Position numbers and translations under genes: made by a program. Of a stretch of DNA of 64,000 nucleotides, positions 37,839 to 46,120 are shown in pieces. The DNA is taken from positions 248,001 through 312,000 of the forward strand of contig NZ_JACOFR010000001.1 in assembly GCF_019455385.1 (NCBI RefSeq). Reading direction: 5' to 3'. The stretch is from Bradyrhizobium sp. BR 10289 (GTDB lineage Bacteria; Pseudomonadota; Alphaproteobacteria; Rhizobiales; Xanthobacteraceae). The notes beneath the pieces are model-generated. The model was given only the letters and a program-made list of their open reading frames with translations, searched no databases and was not told the DNA's origin. The first letter of the stretch is position 1; each line of letters opens with the position of its first letter.

Positions 37839-38567
37839 TCATTTCGCGGAAGCGATGAAGCTGGCGAGCTCGGGGGTCTCAGGATTGGCGAACAGTTTTG
37901 CCGGCGGGCCCTGTTCCCAGACGCGGCCCTGATGCATGAAGACGATGCGGTTGGCGACGTTGCGGGCAAAGCCCATCTCGTGGGTGACGAGGATCATGGT
38001 CATGCCTTGCTTGGCCATCGCCTCCATCACCTTCAGCACTTCGCCGACCAATTCAGGATCGAGTGCGGACGTCACCTCGTCGAACAGCATCAGGTGAGGC
38101 GCCATGGCCAGGCACCGCGCGATGGCAACGCGCTGCTGCTGGCCGCCGGAGAGCTGCTCCGGCCAGGCGTCGATCTTGTCGGCGAGGCCGACGCGAGTCA
38201 GCACGTCCTCGGCGAGCGCACGGGCCTTGGCCTTGTCGATGCGGCCGGTGAGGAGCGGCGCCAGCGTGATGTTGCGCTCGACCTTCAGATGCGGAAACAG
38301 ATTGAAGGCCTGGAACACGATGCCGACGCGCTGACGGAACTTTTTCAGATCCGGCATTTTGGCGTGGACCCTCGCGCCCTCGACGTGGATCTCACCGGTA
38401 TCGACGCTCTCCAGCGCGTTGATGCAGCGGAGCAGCGTCGACTTGCCCGAGCCGGAGCGGCCGATGATCGTGACGATCTCGCCTTCCTCGACATCGAGCG
38501 AGACGCCCTTGAGCACCTCGGTCTTGCCGAATGTCTTGTGCACGTCGCGGATTTCAACGAGAGCCAT
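37839..38567 (-). CDS. Amino acid ABC transporter ATP-binding protein
   Basis: 242 residues, typical of GlnQ/HisP. Walker [10 protein letters not shown] (~36-44), Q-loop [11 protein letters not shown], signature [13 protein letters not shown], Walker [15 protein letters not shown] and the switch His in LVTHEMGFA. Powers the importer with the permeases at 38554 and 39214. Its start overlaps the permease stop by 14 bases. Confidence 0.95.
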   Translation of the reverse strand: MALVEIRDVHKTFGKTEVLKGVSLDVEEGEIVTIIGRSGSGKSTLLRCINALESVDTGEIHVEGARVHAKMPDLKKFRQRVGIVFQAFNLFPHLKVERNITLAPLLTGRIDKAKARALAEDVLTRVGLADKIDAWPEQLSGGQQQRVAIARCLAMAPHLMLFDEVTSALDPELVGEVLKVMEAMAKQGMTMILVTHEMGFARNVANRIVFMHQGRVWEQGPPAKLFANPETPELASFIASAK

Positions 38568-39204
38568 CGAGGCGGGCCTCCAGAGAGCGGGACCAGAGCG
38601 TGAGCGGCAGGCACAGCGCGAAATAGATCGCGGCGACCAGCGCATAGGTGAGCAGCGGCTGGAACGTCGCCGCGCTCACCACCTGTCCGGCACGGGCAAG
38701 CTCGACGAAGCCGAGGATCGAGGCGAGCGAGGTGCCCTTGATCAGCTGCACCAGGAAGCCGACGGTCGGCGGCAGCGACAGCCGCAGCGCCTGCGGCGCG
38801 ATGATGTGGCGGAACTGCTGCCAGGCGGAGAGGCCGAGGCAGGCGCCGGCTTCCCACTGCGCCTGCTTCACGGCCTCGAGGCCGCCGCGCCAGATCTCGC
38901 CGAGGAAGGCGGCGGTGTAGAGCGTGTAGGCGACGGTGACGGCGATGATCGCGGGCACCTGGATGCCCAGAAACACCGGCATGCCGAAATAGAAGAAGAA
39001 CAACAGGCCGAGCAGCGGCACGCTCTGGATGGTCTGGATCAACCCCGCCATGGTCCAGCGTAGCCCGGCAAAGCGGCTGATGCGGCCCATGGCGAGGCCG
39101 AGCGCCAGCGGCGCACCGAAGACGAGCGCGAGCACGACCAGCGCGACGGTCCAGCGCAGGGCTTCGACCAGCGAGATGAAATCGATGAGGGAAAAGGATC
39201 GCAT
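38554..39204 (-). CDS. Amino acid ABC transporter permease
   Basis: 216 residues, HisM/GlnP type. The EAA loop is EAVKQAQWEAGACLGLSAWQQFRHIIAPQALRLSLP near residues 110-145, which contacts the ATPase. About five hydrophobic helices. Pairs with the second permease 9 bases upstream to form the heterodimeric channel. Confidence 0.93.
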   Translation of the reverse strand: MRSFSLIDFISLVEALRWTVALVVLALVFGAPLALGLAMGRISRFAGLRWTMAGLIQTIQSVPLLGLLFFFYFGMPVFLGIQVPAIIAVTVAYTLYTAAFLGEIWRGGLEAVKQAQWEAGACLGLSAWQQFRHIIAPQALRLSLPPTVGFLVQLIKGTSLASILGFVELARAGQVVSAATFQPLLTYALVAAIYFALCLPLTLWSRSLEARLDGSR

Positions 39205-39213
39205 CGCCTGCCC

Positions 39214-39873
39214 TCAGCGCCGCCGCGGCCAGCGGAAGGCCATCGCGCCGATGATGGCGAACAGTGCCTTGAACGACATCGCCATCGCGAAATAGACCAC
39301 GCAGATCACCGCATAGACCTCGAAGCTGCGATAGGTGCGGCTCTCGATGAAGCCGGCGACGTGGAACAGCTCGTCGGTCGCGACCTGCGAAGCCAGCGAG
39401 GTGCCGAGCAGCAGCAGCACGAACTGGCTGGTCACGGCGGGGTAGGCGTTGCGCAGTGCCGGCGGCAGCACGATGTGGCGAAACACCTGCCAGCCCGACA
39501 GGCCGAGGCACTGGCCGGCCTCGACCTGGTTGCGCGGGATGGAGTCGAGGCCGGCGCGGATGATCTCGACCGAATAGGCGCCGAAATAGAGCGACAGCGC
39601 CACGCAGGCGGCTTGGAACGCCGGTATCTTCAACCCGAAGGTCGGCAGCACGAAGAAGACGATGAAGATCTGGATCAACGACGGCGTGTTGCGGAACAAT
39701 TCGATGTAGCCGCGCACCAGCCAGCGCAGCGGCGCGATGCGGCCCTTCAGCGCGACCGCGCCGGCAATGCCGATCAGGAGGCCCGCGATCGCCGCGATCA
39801 CCGTCAACTCCAGCGTGACGATGGCCCCGTCGATGAGCTGGTTCTGATAGCGCCAAAGCGGCAGGAAATTCAT
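39214..39873 (-). CDS. Amino acid ABC transporter permease
   Basis: 219 residues. Same HisMQ family as its neighbour: N-terminal INQLIDGAIVTLELTVIAAIAGLLIGI-type first helix, ELFRNTPSLIQIFIVFFVLP, and EAA loop DSIPRNQVEAGQCLGLSGWQVFRHIVLPPALRNAYP. Twelve bases downstream of the PLP lyase gene, so it is in the same operon. Confidence 0.93.
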   Translation of the reverse strand: MNFLPLWRYQNQLIDGAIVTLELTVIAAIAGLLIGIAGAVALKGRIAPLRWLVRGYIELFRNTPSLIQIFIVFFVLPTFGLKIPAFQAACVALSLYFGAYSVEIIRAGLDSIPRNQVEAGQCLGLSGWQVFRHIVLPPALRNAYPAVTSQFVLLLLGTSLASQVATDELFHVAGFIESRTYRSFEVYAVICVVYFAMAMSFKALFAIIGAMAFRWPRRR

Positions 39874-39884
39874 CGCAGCGCTCT

Positions 39885-41192
39885 TCAGCCGAACCGGGTG
39901 GGGAGGGCGCGCGTCACGACGCCAGCGGCATCGAGGCCGAAGATCACGCGCCAGCGGTCGAGACAGGTGCAGGGATGCGAGATGCCGAGGGCGATGATGT
40001 CACCGACAGCGAGCGCGGCATCGGGTGCGACGGAGATGAACGCGTGCTGGTCGTTGAGACGCGTCACGGCCAGCGCGGCGGCAAGGTCTTGCTGCTCGAC
40101 GCCGTCGCGGAAGACCCCCAAGGGCACCGGCAGTCCCTGATCGAAGGAGGCGTCGCGCATGCCGAAGCCGGCAATCGCGAGGCTCGTTTCCGGGCGTGAC
40201 AGCACCTCGGCCCAGAGCGTCAGTGCGGGACGAAAGCCTTCTGCCGCGGAATGATGCAGGCCGTCGATGAGCAGGCCGCCGCGCTTGTCGATCTCCGCGA
40301 AGGCGCGTGCATAGATGCCGTGATCGGCAAAGAACAGCGCGCCCGAGCGCAGGAGGACCGTGGCATTCCCGTCGGCCTTGGCGACCGGCGCGAGCGCCTG
40401 CGCGACGACATCGAAATAGGCGGAGCCGCCGGCACTCATGATCAGCGGGCGCTGCGGGGCGGCGGCGCGCACCATGGTGAACGTCTCGATGGTGCGTTCC
40501 AGCAGCGCTGCGATGGCGCGCATCGTCTCCTCCGCATCGGCTGTTGCGGCTGCGCCCTCATAGGTCGCAACGCCGCCAAGCGCCAGCCGGTCGTCGGCAA
40601 GCACGGCGGCGATGGTCGCCTCGATTGCGGCACGATCGCGCGCACCGGCACGGCCCGCACCGAGCTCGACCAGCACGGACAGTTCACGGCGTTCTGCGAT
40701 CCGCGCCGCTTCAGCGAGTGCCGCGACGGCCGCCGGTGAATCCGCGAAGGCATGAAACTCGACCTCGGGATAGGCACTGAGCAGCGCGCCGAGCCGCCGG
40801 CCGGCCGCGAGTCCGCCGATCTCGTTGGCGAGCAGCAGGCGCCGCTCGCCGCTCGCGAGCAGCACCGCAGCCTGCTGGATGTTGGCAACCGTCGTGCCCC
40901 AGGCGCCGGCCGCGCGCAGCGAGCGGGCGAGTTCCGGCGACATCGGCGTCTTGGCGTGCGGCGCGACGGCCACGCCGGCACTCGCGCACCATCTCAGGAA
41001 GAGGTCGCGATTGGCCGCAAAGGCTGCGTCATCGAGGGTGAGGGCGGGCAACGCAAGATCCCCGCGCGAAGGCGACCAGCGCTGGCTGCCGATGTCCTCA
41101 AGGGCCACGCCATCGACCAGGGGAATGCCCCGTGTCGTCGTCGACAGGCGCTGGCTATCCCTCTGGAGCTTCCTTGGGGACAAAAACTGCAT
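39885..41192 (-). CDS. PLP-dependent D-amino acid deaminase/dehydratase (D-serine dehydratase-like, alanine-racemase N-terminal fold)
   Basis: 435 residues. Fold type III PLP enzyme: PLP lysine Lys81 in VAPHAKTPMS and the metal-binding pair His406-x-Cys408 in ISHPCTCLDRW, as in eukaryotic-type D-serine dehydratase and D-threo-3-hydroxyaspartate dehydratase. Expected chemistry is elimination of water and ammonia from a 3-hydroxyamino acid to a 2-oxo acid through an enamine; RidA in the same cluster would clear that enamine. First gene after the operator at 41241. Substrate is not known. Confidence 0.88.
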   Translation of the reverse strand: MQFLSPRKLQRDSQRLSTTTRGIPLVDGVALEDIGSQRWSPSRGDLALPALTLDDAAFAANRDLFLRWCASAGVAVAPHAKTPMSPELARSLRAAGAWGTTVANIQQAAVLLASGERRLLLANEIGGLAAGRRLGALLSAYPEVEFHAFADSPAAVAALAEAARIAERRELSVLVELGAGRAGARDRAAIEATIAAVLADDRLALGGVATYEGAAATADAEETMRAIAALLERTIETFTMVRAAAPQRPLIMSAGGSAYFDVVAQALAPVAKADGNATVLLRSGALFFADHGIYARAFAEIDKRGGLLIDGLHHSAAEGFRPALTLWAEVLSRPETSLAIAGFGMRDASFDQGLPVPLGVFRDGVEQQDLAAALAVTRLNDQHAFISVAPDAALAVGDIIALGISHPCTCLDRWRVIFGLDAAGVVTRALPTRFG

Positions 41193-41240
41193 CGTCGCTC
41201 CCTCAGCGGCCCTTGACCGCCGAAGTGAACGATATGTCTA

Positions 41241-41258
41241 AATGACAACGTTGTCATT
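41241..41258. promoter_or_regulatory. LacI-family operator, perfect 18-bp palindrome
   Basis: AATGACAACGTTGTCATT is perfectly self-complementary, with the central CG and flanking AAC/GTT typical of LacI-family operators. It is 49 bases upstream of the PLP-lyase start codon at 41192, where it would block the promoter of the whole 41192-34202 cluster. Confidence 0.85.
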
Positions 41259-41363
41259 AGCCAAAAGCGAGCAGTCTACGTCCAAATTTGGAGCAATACG
41301 GTAATAAGGTAAGGTGGAATGCCCGCCAGCTGGGCTGGCATTCCCGGTGGCGCGCAAGCACCC

Positions 41364-41791
41364 TCAGAGAACGGCACCCATCGCATTGGAGATGATCTGC
41401 ATGTCGGTATCGGCGATCTCGAAGAGGCCGAAGCGGAGCTGATATCCCCAGGCCTTGTTGCCCCGGCGTGCGAAGCCAAGCTGACTGAGGAGAGGGCGGA
41501 TCGGCGCCTCTCGCGCCTCGGCCCAGTGCACGTCCCGGCGGAACGGTCGAAACCCACCGCCGGTATCGGCCTGATAAGTCTCGCCCGCCATGACGATTCC
41601 GATCGCGGTGAACGTCTGCAGCCTGTCATTGCCGCGAAAAGTTTCGGTCGGTGAGTAATATGCCACGCGGTCACCTTGTGGCAGCGGCGCAGCGGCGCCG
41701 CCTTGCCGTGGCAGACCTGCAGGAAGCCTTGAGTCCGGGCGATGCGCACGTGCTCGGCTGATGCGACGGCGAGCCAGCTCCTCGGGCTCAT
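41364..41791 (-). pseudogene. EVE-domain protein gene, frameshifted
   Basis: Two reading frames together give one EVE (PUA-like) protein. The first frame from the ATG at 41791 reads MSPRSWLAVASAEHV... QVCHGKAAPLRR; the second resumes with PQGDRVAYYSPTETF and continues through FTAIGIVMAGETYQ, FRRDVHWAEAREAPIRPL, WGYQLRFGLFEI to the stop at 41364. The shift lies near 41682-41684: one base is missing before TG-CCA, where family members carry R-M-x-x-GD. The ATG overlaps the VOC stop as ATGA, so the pair was one operon. It may be a genuine mutation or a sequencing error. Confidence 0.85.
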
Positions 41792-42159
41792 GCGGCCTCC
41801 GGCGCGAACACGCGCAAGCGATGACCGTCGGGATCCAGCGCGACAAAGGTCGTGCCGAAGTCCATGCGGGTCGGCGCCTGGGCGATGGCAAGTCCGCGCG
41901 TTTTCCAGGCCGAGTGTGTATCCTGCACGGCCGCCGCGTCCGCCACCGTGAATGCCACTTCGCTGCTGCCAGGCTGCCCTGCAGTCTTCGGTTCGACGGC
42001 GGCGCGCGACCACAACCCGAGCATCACGCCATCGCGCAAGGGCAGCATAGCGAAGGTCGGCGACTGCTCGATGATGGGGATGCCCAGCAGGTCGTTGTAG
42101 AACCTGGCGCTCGCGGCCGGGCTTTCGACATGGAGCAAAAGGAAGCTGAAGTCTGGCAT
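41788..42159 (-). CDS. VOC family protein (glyoxalase/bleomycin resistance-like)
   Basis: 123 residues with two beta-alpha-beta-beta-beta modules: FSFLLLHVESPAASARFYNDLLGIPI and VAFTVADAAAVQDTHSAWKTRGLAIAQAP, ending ALDPDGHRLRVFAPE, the typical VOC metal-ligand glutamate region. Substrate unknown; small stand-alone VOC proteins often act in detoxification. Transcribed with the EVE gene (ATGA overlap). A near-perfect copy of the YafY-type inverted repeat lies at 42222-42242, 63 bases upstream of its start. Confidence 0.9.
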   Translation of the reverse strand: MPDFSFLLLHVESPAASARFYNDLLGIPIIEQSPTFAMLPLRDGVMLGLWSRAAVEPKTAGQPGSSEVAFTVADAAAVQDTHSAWKTRGLAIAQAPTRMDFGTTFVALDPDGHRLRVFAPEAA

Positions 42160-42221
42160 ATGAGGTTTCCTTGTTCAGCGCTCGCTGTAGCGAGCGCGGT
42201 GCAGAAACCCTTAGCTCGGCA

Positions 42222-42242
42222 TGCTGCCAATTTATGTCAGCA
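42222..42242. promoter_or_regulatory. YafY-type inverted repeat upstream of VOC gene
   Basis: TGCTGCCA-ATTTA-TGTCAGCA: 8-nt arms, one mismatch, 5-nt spacer. Nearly identical to 42973-42993 in front of the WYL regulator gene, so both are probably bound by that regulator. Confidence 0.75.
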
Positions 42243-42251
42243 GTATCACAC

Positions 42252-42941
42252 TCACTGTTCCGGTACGCCCTCCAAGGCGCGCCATTCCTTCAGCAGCGTG
42301 GCGCGCCGTCGCGGATAGCGTTTGGCCGTCGCTTTCAGTGTCGCGATGCGGTCCGTCCGGAAGTGCCGATAGCCGTCACGAAGTTCGCACCAGGCGACGA
42401 CGACGCGTACGCGATCGAAGAAGGCGAGAGCGAACGGCCAGATCGTGCGCCGCGATGGACGTCCCTCGCCGTCGGCGTAGGCGATCTGCAGCTTGCACTC
42501 CGCACGGATCGCGTCGCGGATCGAGGAGAGTTCGGTGTCACCGGCCGCAACCAATTCCCCAGGGCCGATCAGCAGGCTCGCCGCATCGAGCCTGTCGCGC
42601 AAATCGTCCGGAAGCACCGCTCCGATCTTGGCCAGCGCGTTGCGGGCGGCGGTGCCGAGTGGCCGATCTGCGCGTTCCGACACCCATCGCGAGCCGAGCA
42701 CCAGCGCCTCGATCTCCTCCTCGCTGAACATCAGCGGCGGCAGCATGAAGCCGGGCCGCAGCACGTAGCCGACGCCGGCCTCGCCGTCGATATGTGCACC
42801 TTGCGCCTTCAAGGTCTCGATGTCGCGGTAGAGCGTGCGGAGCGAGACGCCGACCTCGTCGGCGAGCACGGCGCCCGCGACCGGCCGTCGATGCCGGCGC
42901 AGCATCTGGATCAGATCGAGCAGTCGTTGCGAGCGGGACAT
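42252..42941 (-). CDS. YafY-type regulator (HTH_11 + WYL domain)
   Basis: 229 residues. N-terminal winged HTH, residues 1-60 (QRLLDLIQMLRRHRRPVAGAVLADEVGVSLRTLYRDIETLKAQG), followed by a linker and a WYL domain at ~140-215 (RRTIWPFALAFFDRVRVVVAWCELRDGYRHFRTDRI), where the family triad reads W-A-W-C-type. WYL domains sense nucleotide or small-molecule ligands. It precedes the VOC-EVE pair on the same strand and a common inverted repeat stands before both genes. Confidence 0.9.
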   Translation of the reverse strand: MSRSQRLLDLIQMLRRHRRPVAGAVLADEVGVSLRTLYRDIETLKAQGAHIDGEAGVGYVLRPGFMLPPLMFSEEEIEALVLGSRWVSERADRPLGTAARNALAKIGAVLPDDLRDRLDAASLLIGPGELVAAGDTELSSIRDAIRAECKLQIAYADGEGRPSRRTIWPFALAFFDRVRVVVAWCELRDGYRHFRTDRIATLKATAKRYPRRRATLLKEWRALEGVPEQ

Positions 42942-42972
42942 TGGTAAGCCTCGAATGAGGCATACTACGTCA

Positions 42973-42993
42973 TGCTGCCAGGAAATGGCAGCA
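42973..42993. promoter_or_regulatory. YafY-type inverted repeat upstream of regulator gene
   Basis: TGCTGCCA-GGAAA-TGGCAGCA, perfect 8-nt arms and 5-nt spacer, 32 bases upstream of the regulator start. Indicates autoregulation. Confidence 0.8.
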
Positions 42994-43050
42994 CCAGAAT
43001 GTCAGCGCGGGATCATCGGCGACGACACCGACGATTTGTCGGCACGCGCC

Positions 43051-43893
43051 CTAATCCTCGCCGCCCATCTGCGCAAGGATCTCCTCGATATCAATGTCAG
43101 CCTGGCCGGCCGCCCTGACGTGGCGGACTTCAAGACTGTCGGGCCGGAAGCGATACTCGACGAGGCCGGTCTCCTTGATCGCGATCCGGTCCTGGCGCTG
43201 GTCGTTGATCTTGAAGCCAGCCGAAGGCGCCCAGACATGGCGGGTGTGGCGAAAGGTGAAATCACGGCGCTGGTGCACGTGACCGCTGGCGATCAGGCGC
43301 AGATCGACAGGGGCAAACATCTCGATCAGTCGCGCTCGCGCCGGCTGCGGCACGTAGCGGATCGAGGTCTCCGGCGTCTCGGGGTCGTCGGGCCGGTTGA
43401 GGAAGAGCGGCTTGTGCACGAACAGCGCGATGGGCTTGCCGTTCACGCGCGCAACCTCCTGCGACAGCCAGTCGAATTGCTCGGCCTCGAAGGCAAGCAC
43501 CGAATTCATCACCAGCGTGTTGAGGCCGATGAAGTACCAGCCGGCCGCTTCGAACGACCAATGGTCCTCGCCCATGATCTCGCAAAACTGCTGGCGGTGC
43601 GCTTCCGTAACCGGCGGCTTCGGTGCCGGCCCGATCGCAGTCGGATTGTCGCCGATGTCGTGATTGCCAGGGATATAGCGGCAGGCGACGGGCAGGGCAT
43701 CATGCAGGCCTTTTGCAAACTCGACATCATCGCGACTCGTGGGCCCGTCGAAGGAGACGTCGCCGGTGTTGATGACGAGATCCGGCCTGTCAGCGTTGAT
43801 GTGCTCACTGACCGCCTGGAAGTTGGCGATCAGGCCGGGAAAGCGCCGGCCGAGATGCGTGTCGGAAATCTGCGTGAGGCGAAATTCGGGCAT
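43051..43893 (-). CDS. Calcineurin-like metallophosphoesterase
   Basis: 280 residues from the ATG at 43893. Binuclear-metal motifs in order: DTHLG, INTGDVSFDG, PGNHDIGDNP, ALFVHKPLF and SGHVHQRRDF. The family cleaves cyclic nucleotides or other phosphodiesters; CpdA-like 3',5'-cAMP phosphodiesterase is possible but the substrate is not established. Lone gene; its stop is next to the start region of the YafY-type regulator gene. Confidence 0.92.
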   Translation of the reverse strand: MPEFRLTQISDTHLGRRFPGLIANFQAVSEHINADRPDLVINTGDVSFDGPTSRDDVEFAKGLHDALPVACRYIPGNHDIGDNPTAIGPAPKPPVTEAHRQQFCEIMGEDHWSFEAAGWYFIGLNTLVMNSVLAFEAEQFDWLSQEVARVNGKPIALFVHKPLFLNRPDDPETPETSIRYVPQPARARLIEMFAPVDLRLIASGHVHQRRDFTFRHTRHVWAPSAGFKINDQRQDRIAIKETGLVEYRFRPDSLEVRHVRAAGQADIDIEEILAQMGGED

Positions 43894-43998
43894 GCGCAAA
43901 GTATCACGCCGCCAAGCGTCGGAACGATGACACGCGCGCAAAAGCGGCGATGAAACAAAGTTTAAAGCGGACAATGTTTGAAGCAGGCGATGACGGAT

Positions 43999-44865
43999 CT
44001 AGCCGCCGTCAAAGCAAATCCGGCCGACGGATTTGCCATCGTGGCCTTTGAGCCCGAACGGACAACGCAGTCGTTCCAGCGCCTTGCCGGCATCTTCATT
44101 GCCGAGCGCGGCAGCGCGCTTGTAATAGGCGATCGCGGCCTTGGCATCCTTCTCGCCGGCCCGCCCGGACTCGGCATAGGCGCCGAGCCGCTCCAATGCG
44201 TCGGCGTGATCGAGCGCGGCGGCTTTTTCGAACAGCGCCTTGGCCGCGACATCGTCCTTCGGGCCGCCATCGCCGTCCTGGGTCATCAATCCCAGCTGAT
44301 ACATGGCCTCGCCGGAATTCGCTTCCGCCGCCCTGGCGTACCATTTGCGCGCCATCGCGAAATCGCTCTTCACGCCGACACCGGCGCCGTAGAGCGCGCC
44401 GAGATTGATCATGCCTTCGACATCGCCGGCATTCGCCGCTTTCTCGATCAGCGCCCGTCCCTCGGCGACGTTCTTTCTGATGCCGTTGCCGTTGATCAGG
44501 AGCACGCCGAGGCCGGCCATCGCCGAGGAGCTGCCGGCGTCGGCCGCCTTGCGATAGGCATTGGCCGCCTCAGCCGGCTGCCGGGCGAACTCATAGGCGC
44601 GGCCGAGCTCCATCCAGATGCGACGCGGCGCGTCGGGTGCCGCCGCGGCCGCCTTGCAGGCCTTCACCGCTACGGGGATGTCGGCATCGGCGATCTCGAT
44701 CTGGCCTTTCACATCGGCAGGCCTGTCGGGATCGGTGGGATGTGCGGCGAGTCGGTCGCAGGTCGCGATGTCCGCTGGCGCCGCGATGGCAGGCAGCATC
44801 AGGGCGGAGTAGAGGAGAGCGGTGAGGCCCAGCGCCGCGCTGGCGGCAAATCTCGTTCGGACCAT
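43999..44865 (-). CDS. Sel1-repeat (SEL1-like TPR) secreted protein
   Basis: 288 residues. Signal peptide about residues 1-29 (LGLTALLYSALMLPAIAAPA). At least four Sel1 repeats follow (e.g. SSAMAGLGVLLINGNGIRKNVAEGRALIEKAANAG, VEGMINLGALYGAGVGVKSDFAMARKWYARAAEAN, GEAMYQLGLMTQDGDGGPKDDVAAKALFEKAAALD), giving a protein-protein interaction solenoid. Two in-frame cysteines lie near both ends (ATCDRL, RCPFGLKG). Role unknown; likely periplasmic scaffold. Adjacent to a membrane-protein gene on the same strand, spacing 4 bases. Confidence 0.9.
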   Translation of the reverse strand: MVRTRFAASAALGLTALLYSALMLPAIAAPADIATCDRLAAHPTDPDRPADVKGQIEIADADIPVAVKACKAAAAAPDAPRRIWMELGRAYEFARQPAEAANAYRKAADAGSSSAMAGLGVLLINGNGIRKNVAEGRALIEKAANAGDVEGMINLGALYGAGVGVKSDFAMARKWYARAAEANSGEAMYQLGLMTQDGDGGPKDDVAAKALFEKAAALDHADALERLGAYAESGRAGEKDAKAAIAYYKRAAALGNEDAGKALERLRCPFGLKGHDGKSVGRICFDGG

Positions 44866-44869
44866 GACG

Positions 44870-45505
44870 TCAGAGCACGCGATAGCGGATGGTGTAGGCG
44901 TCCTGCGGCACGACCGCGCCCGTCACGAGCGATGCAATGCGGTCGGCGAGATGCCAGGGGCCGAACTGCTCGGTGCGATGCGGCTCGGCGGGCAGGCGGA
45001 GGCGGAATTCGAAAATGCCTTTGCCCGGCAGGTTCACGACCAGCACGCGGTCGGCGGTGCGGTGATTGAGCGCCACCGCGCCGCGCAGCACCGCGCGTCC
45101 ATCAGAGAGGTCGCTGACGCCGTCGACCAGCGCCAGCGTCTGGTTGCGGTCGGTGTGCAACTCGATCTGGCTGTCGGAGGCCGCAGCCAGAGTCTCCGCG
45201 GGCATGCGGATCTCGAATTCGACCGCCGGCTTGGACGGGTTGAGGCCGAGATAGGCGAGCGCGGCGTGGCGCATGTCGTAGGCGGCAAAGGCGAACAAGA
45301 CGACGGCGGCGAGCGTGGCGAGGCCATGCCTGACGACGTCGCGCCAGCTCCGGTAGCTCAGGCGGAAATACACCGTCATGGCCAGCGCGACGGCCAGCGC
45401 CGTCGCGATCCCCGAGAGCGCCGACATCAGGATGCCGAGCTGGCCATCGGCGGATTCGGCAGGCGGGCCGATCAGGCCGGCGATCTGGCTGAAGAGGGTG
45501 GTCAT
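44870..45505 (-). CDS. Hypothetical membrane protein with periplasmic domain
   Basis: 211 residues from the ATG at 45505. Two transmembrane segments near residues 27-47 (MSALSGIATALAVALAMTVYF) and 62-82 (GLATLAAVVLFAFAAYDM), then a soluble beta-rich domain of about 125 residues. No family recognised. Directly precedes the Sel1-repeat gene by 4 bases and is probably co-transcribed with it, suggesting a shared envelope function. Confidence 0.7.
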   Translation of the reverse strand: MTTLFSQIAGLIGPPAESADGQLGILMSALSGIATALAVALAMTVYFRLSYRSWRDVVRHGLATLAAVVLFAFAAYDMRHAALAYLGLNPSKPAVEFEIRMPAETLAAASDSQIELHTDRNQTLALVDGVSDLSDGRAVLRGAVALNHRTADRVLVVNLPGKGIFEFRLRLPAEPHRTEQFGPWHLADRIASLVTGAVVPQDAYTIRYRVL

Positions 45506-45663
45506 GGCGGCTGCTCGCCTCGGGGCCCCAAAGAGGAGGAAAATTGCTTTAACAACCGGTGGTTGGTCGCAGGAGCGGGAACACCGGTTCAACTCGCTGA
45601 TTGTCAGCGTCAGAAGTCGCGGCTAATGACGTCCGCGGCGTTTCGCCTTACGGGAAAGTTCCG

Positions 45664-46086
45664 ATGTCCATCCAAATGGTCCTGCTGCCCGTCTTCGTGC
45701 AGGTGGGCCTGACCTTCGCGCTCCTGATCGGCATGGTGTTTGGGCGCCGCAAGGCGCTGGTTTCGGGCGAGACCAAGATCCGCGACATCGCGCTGGGCGA
45801 GCCGAACTGGCCGAAGAGGGCCACACAAATCGCCAATTGCTACCGCAACCAGTTCGAGCTGCCGGTGCTGTTCTACGTTCTGATCGCGCTGGCGCTGCCG
45901 CTCCGCCATGCCGATCTCTTCATCGTGCTGATGTCCTGGGTGTTCGTGGTGACCCGCTTTGCCCATGCCGGCGTGTTCGTCTCCTCCAACGATCTCGGCC
46001 GCCGCTCAACGATCTGGCTCGCCGGCGTGCTGGTGCTGCTCGCGATGTGGCTCTACTTCGCACTGAAAATGCTCTTGCTGATCTGA
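45664..46086 (+). CDS. MAPEG family protein
   Basis: 140 residues with four hydrophobic helices: MVLLPVFVQVGLTFALLIGMVFG, ELPVLFYVLIALALP, LFIVLMSWVFVVTRFAHAG and WLAGVLVLLAMWLYFALKM. The motif CYRNQFELPVLFY is typical of bacterial MAPEG (membrane-associated proteins in eicosanoid and glutathione metabolism). Substrate unknown. Start ATG at 45664, chosen over an upstream in-frame start. Confidence 0.88.
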   Translation: MSIQMVLLPVFVQVGLTFALLIGMVFGRRKALVSGETKIRDIALGEPNWPKRATQIANCYRNQFELPVLFYVLIALALPLRHADLFIVLMSWVFVVTRFAHAGVFVSSNDLGRRSTIWLAGVLVLLAMWLYFALKMLLLI

Positions 46087-46120
46087 CCGTTAAGAGTCGG
46101 ATTTCATCTGAAAGATTCAC

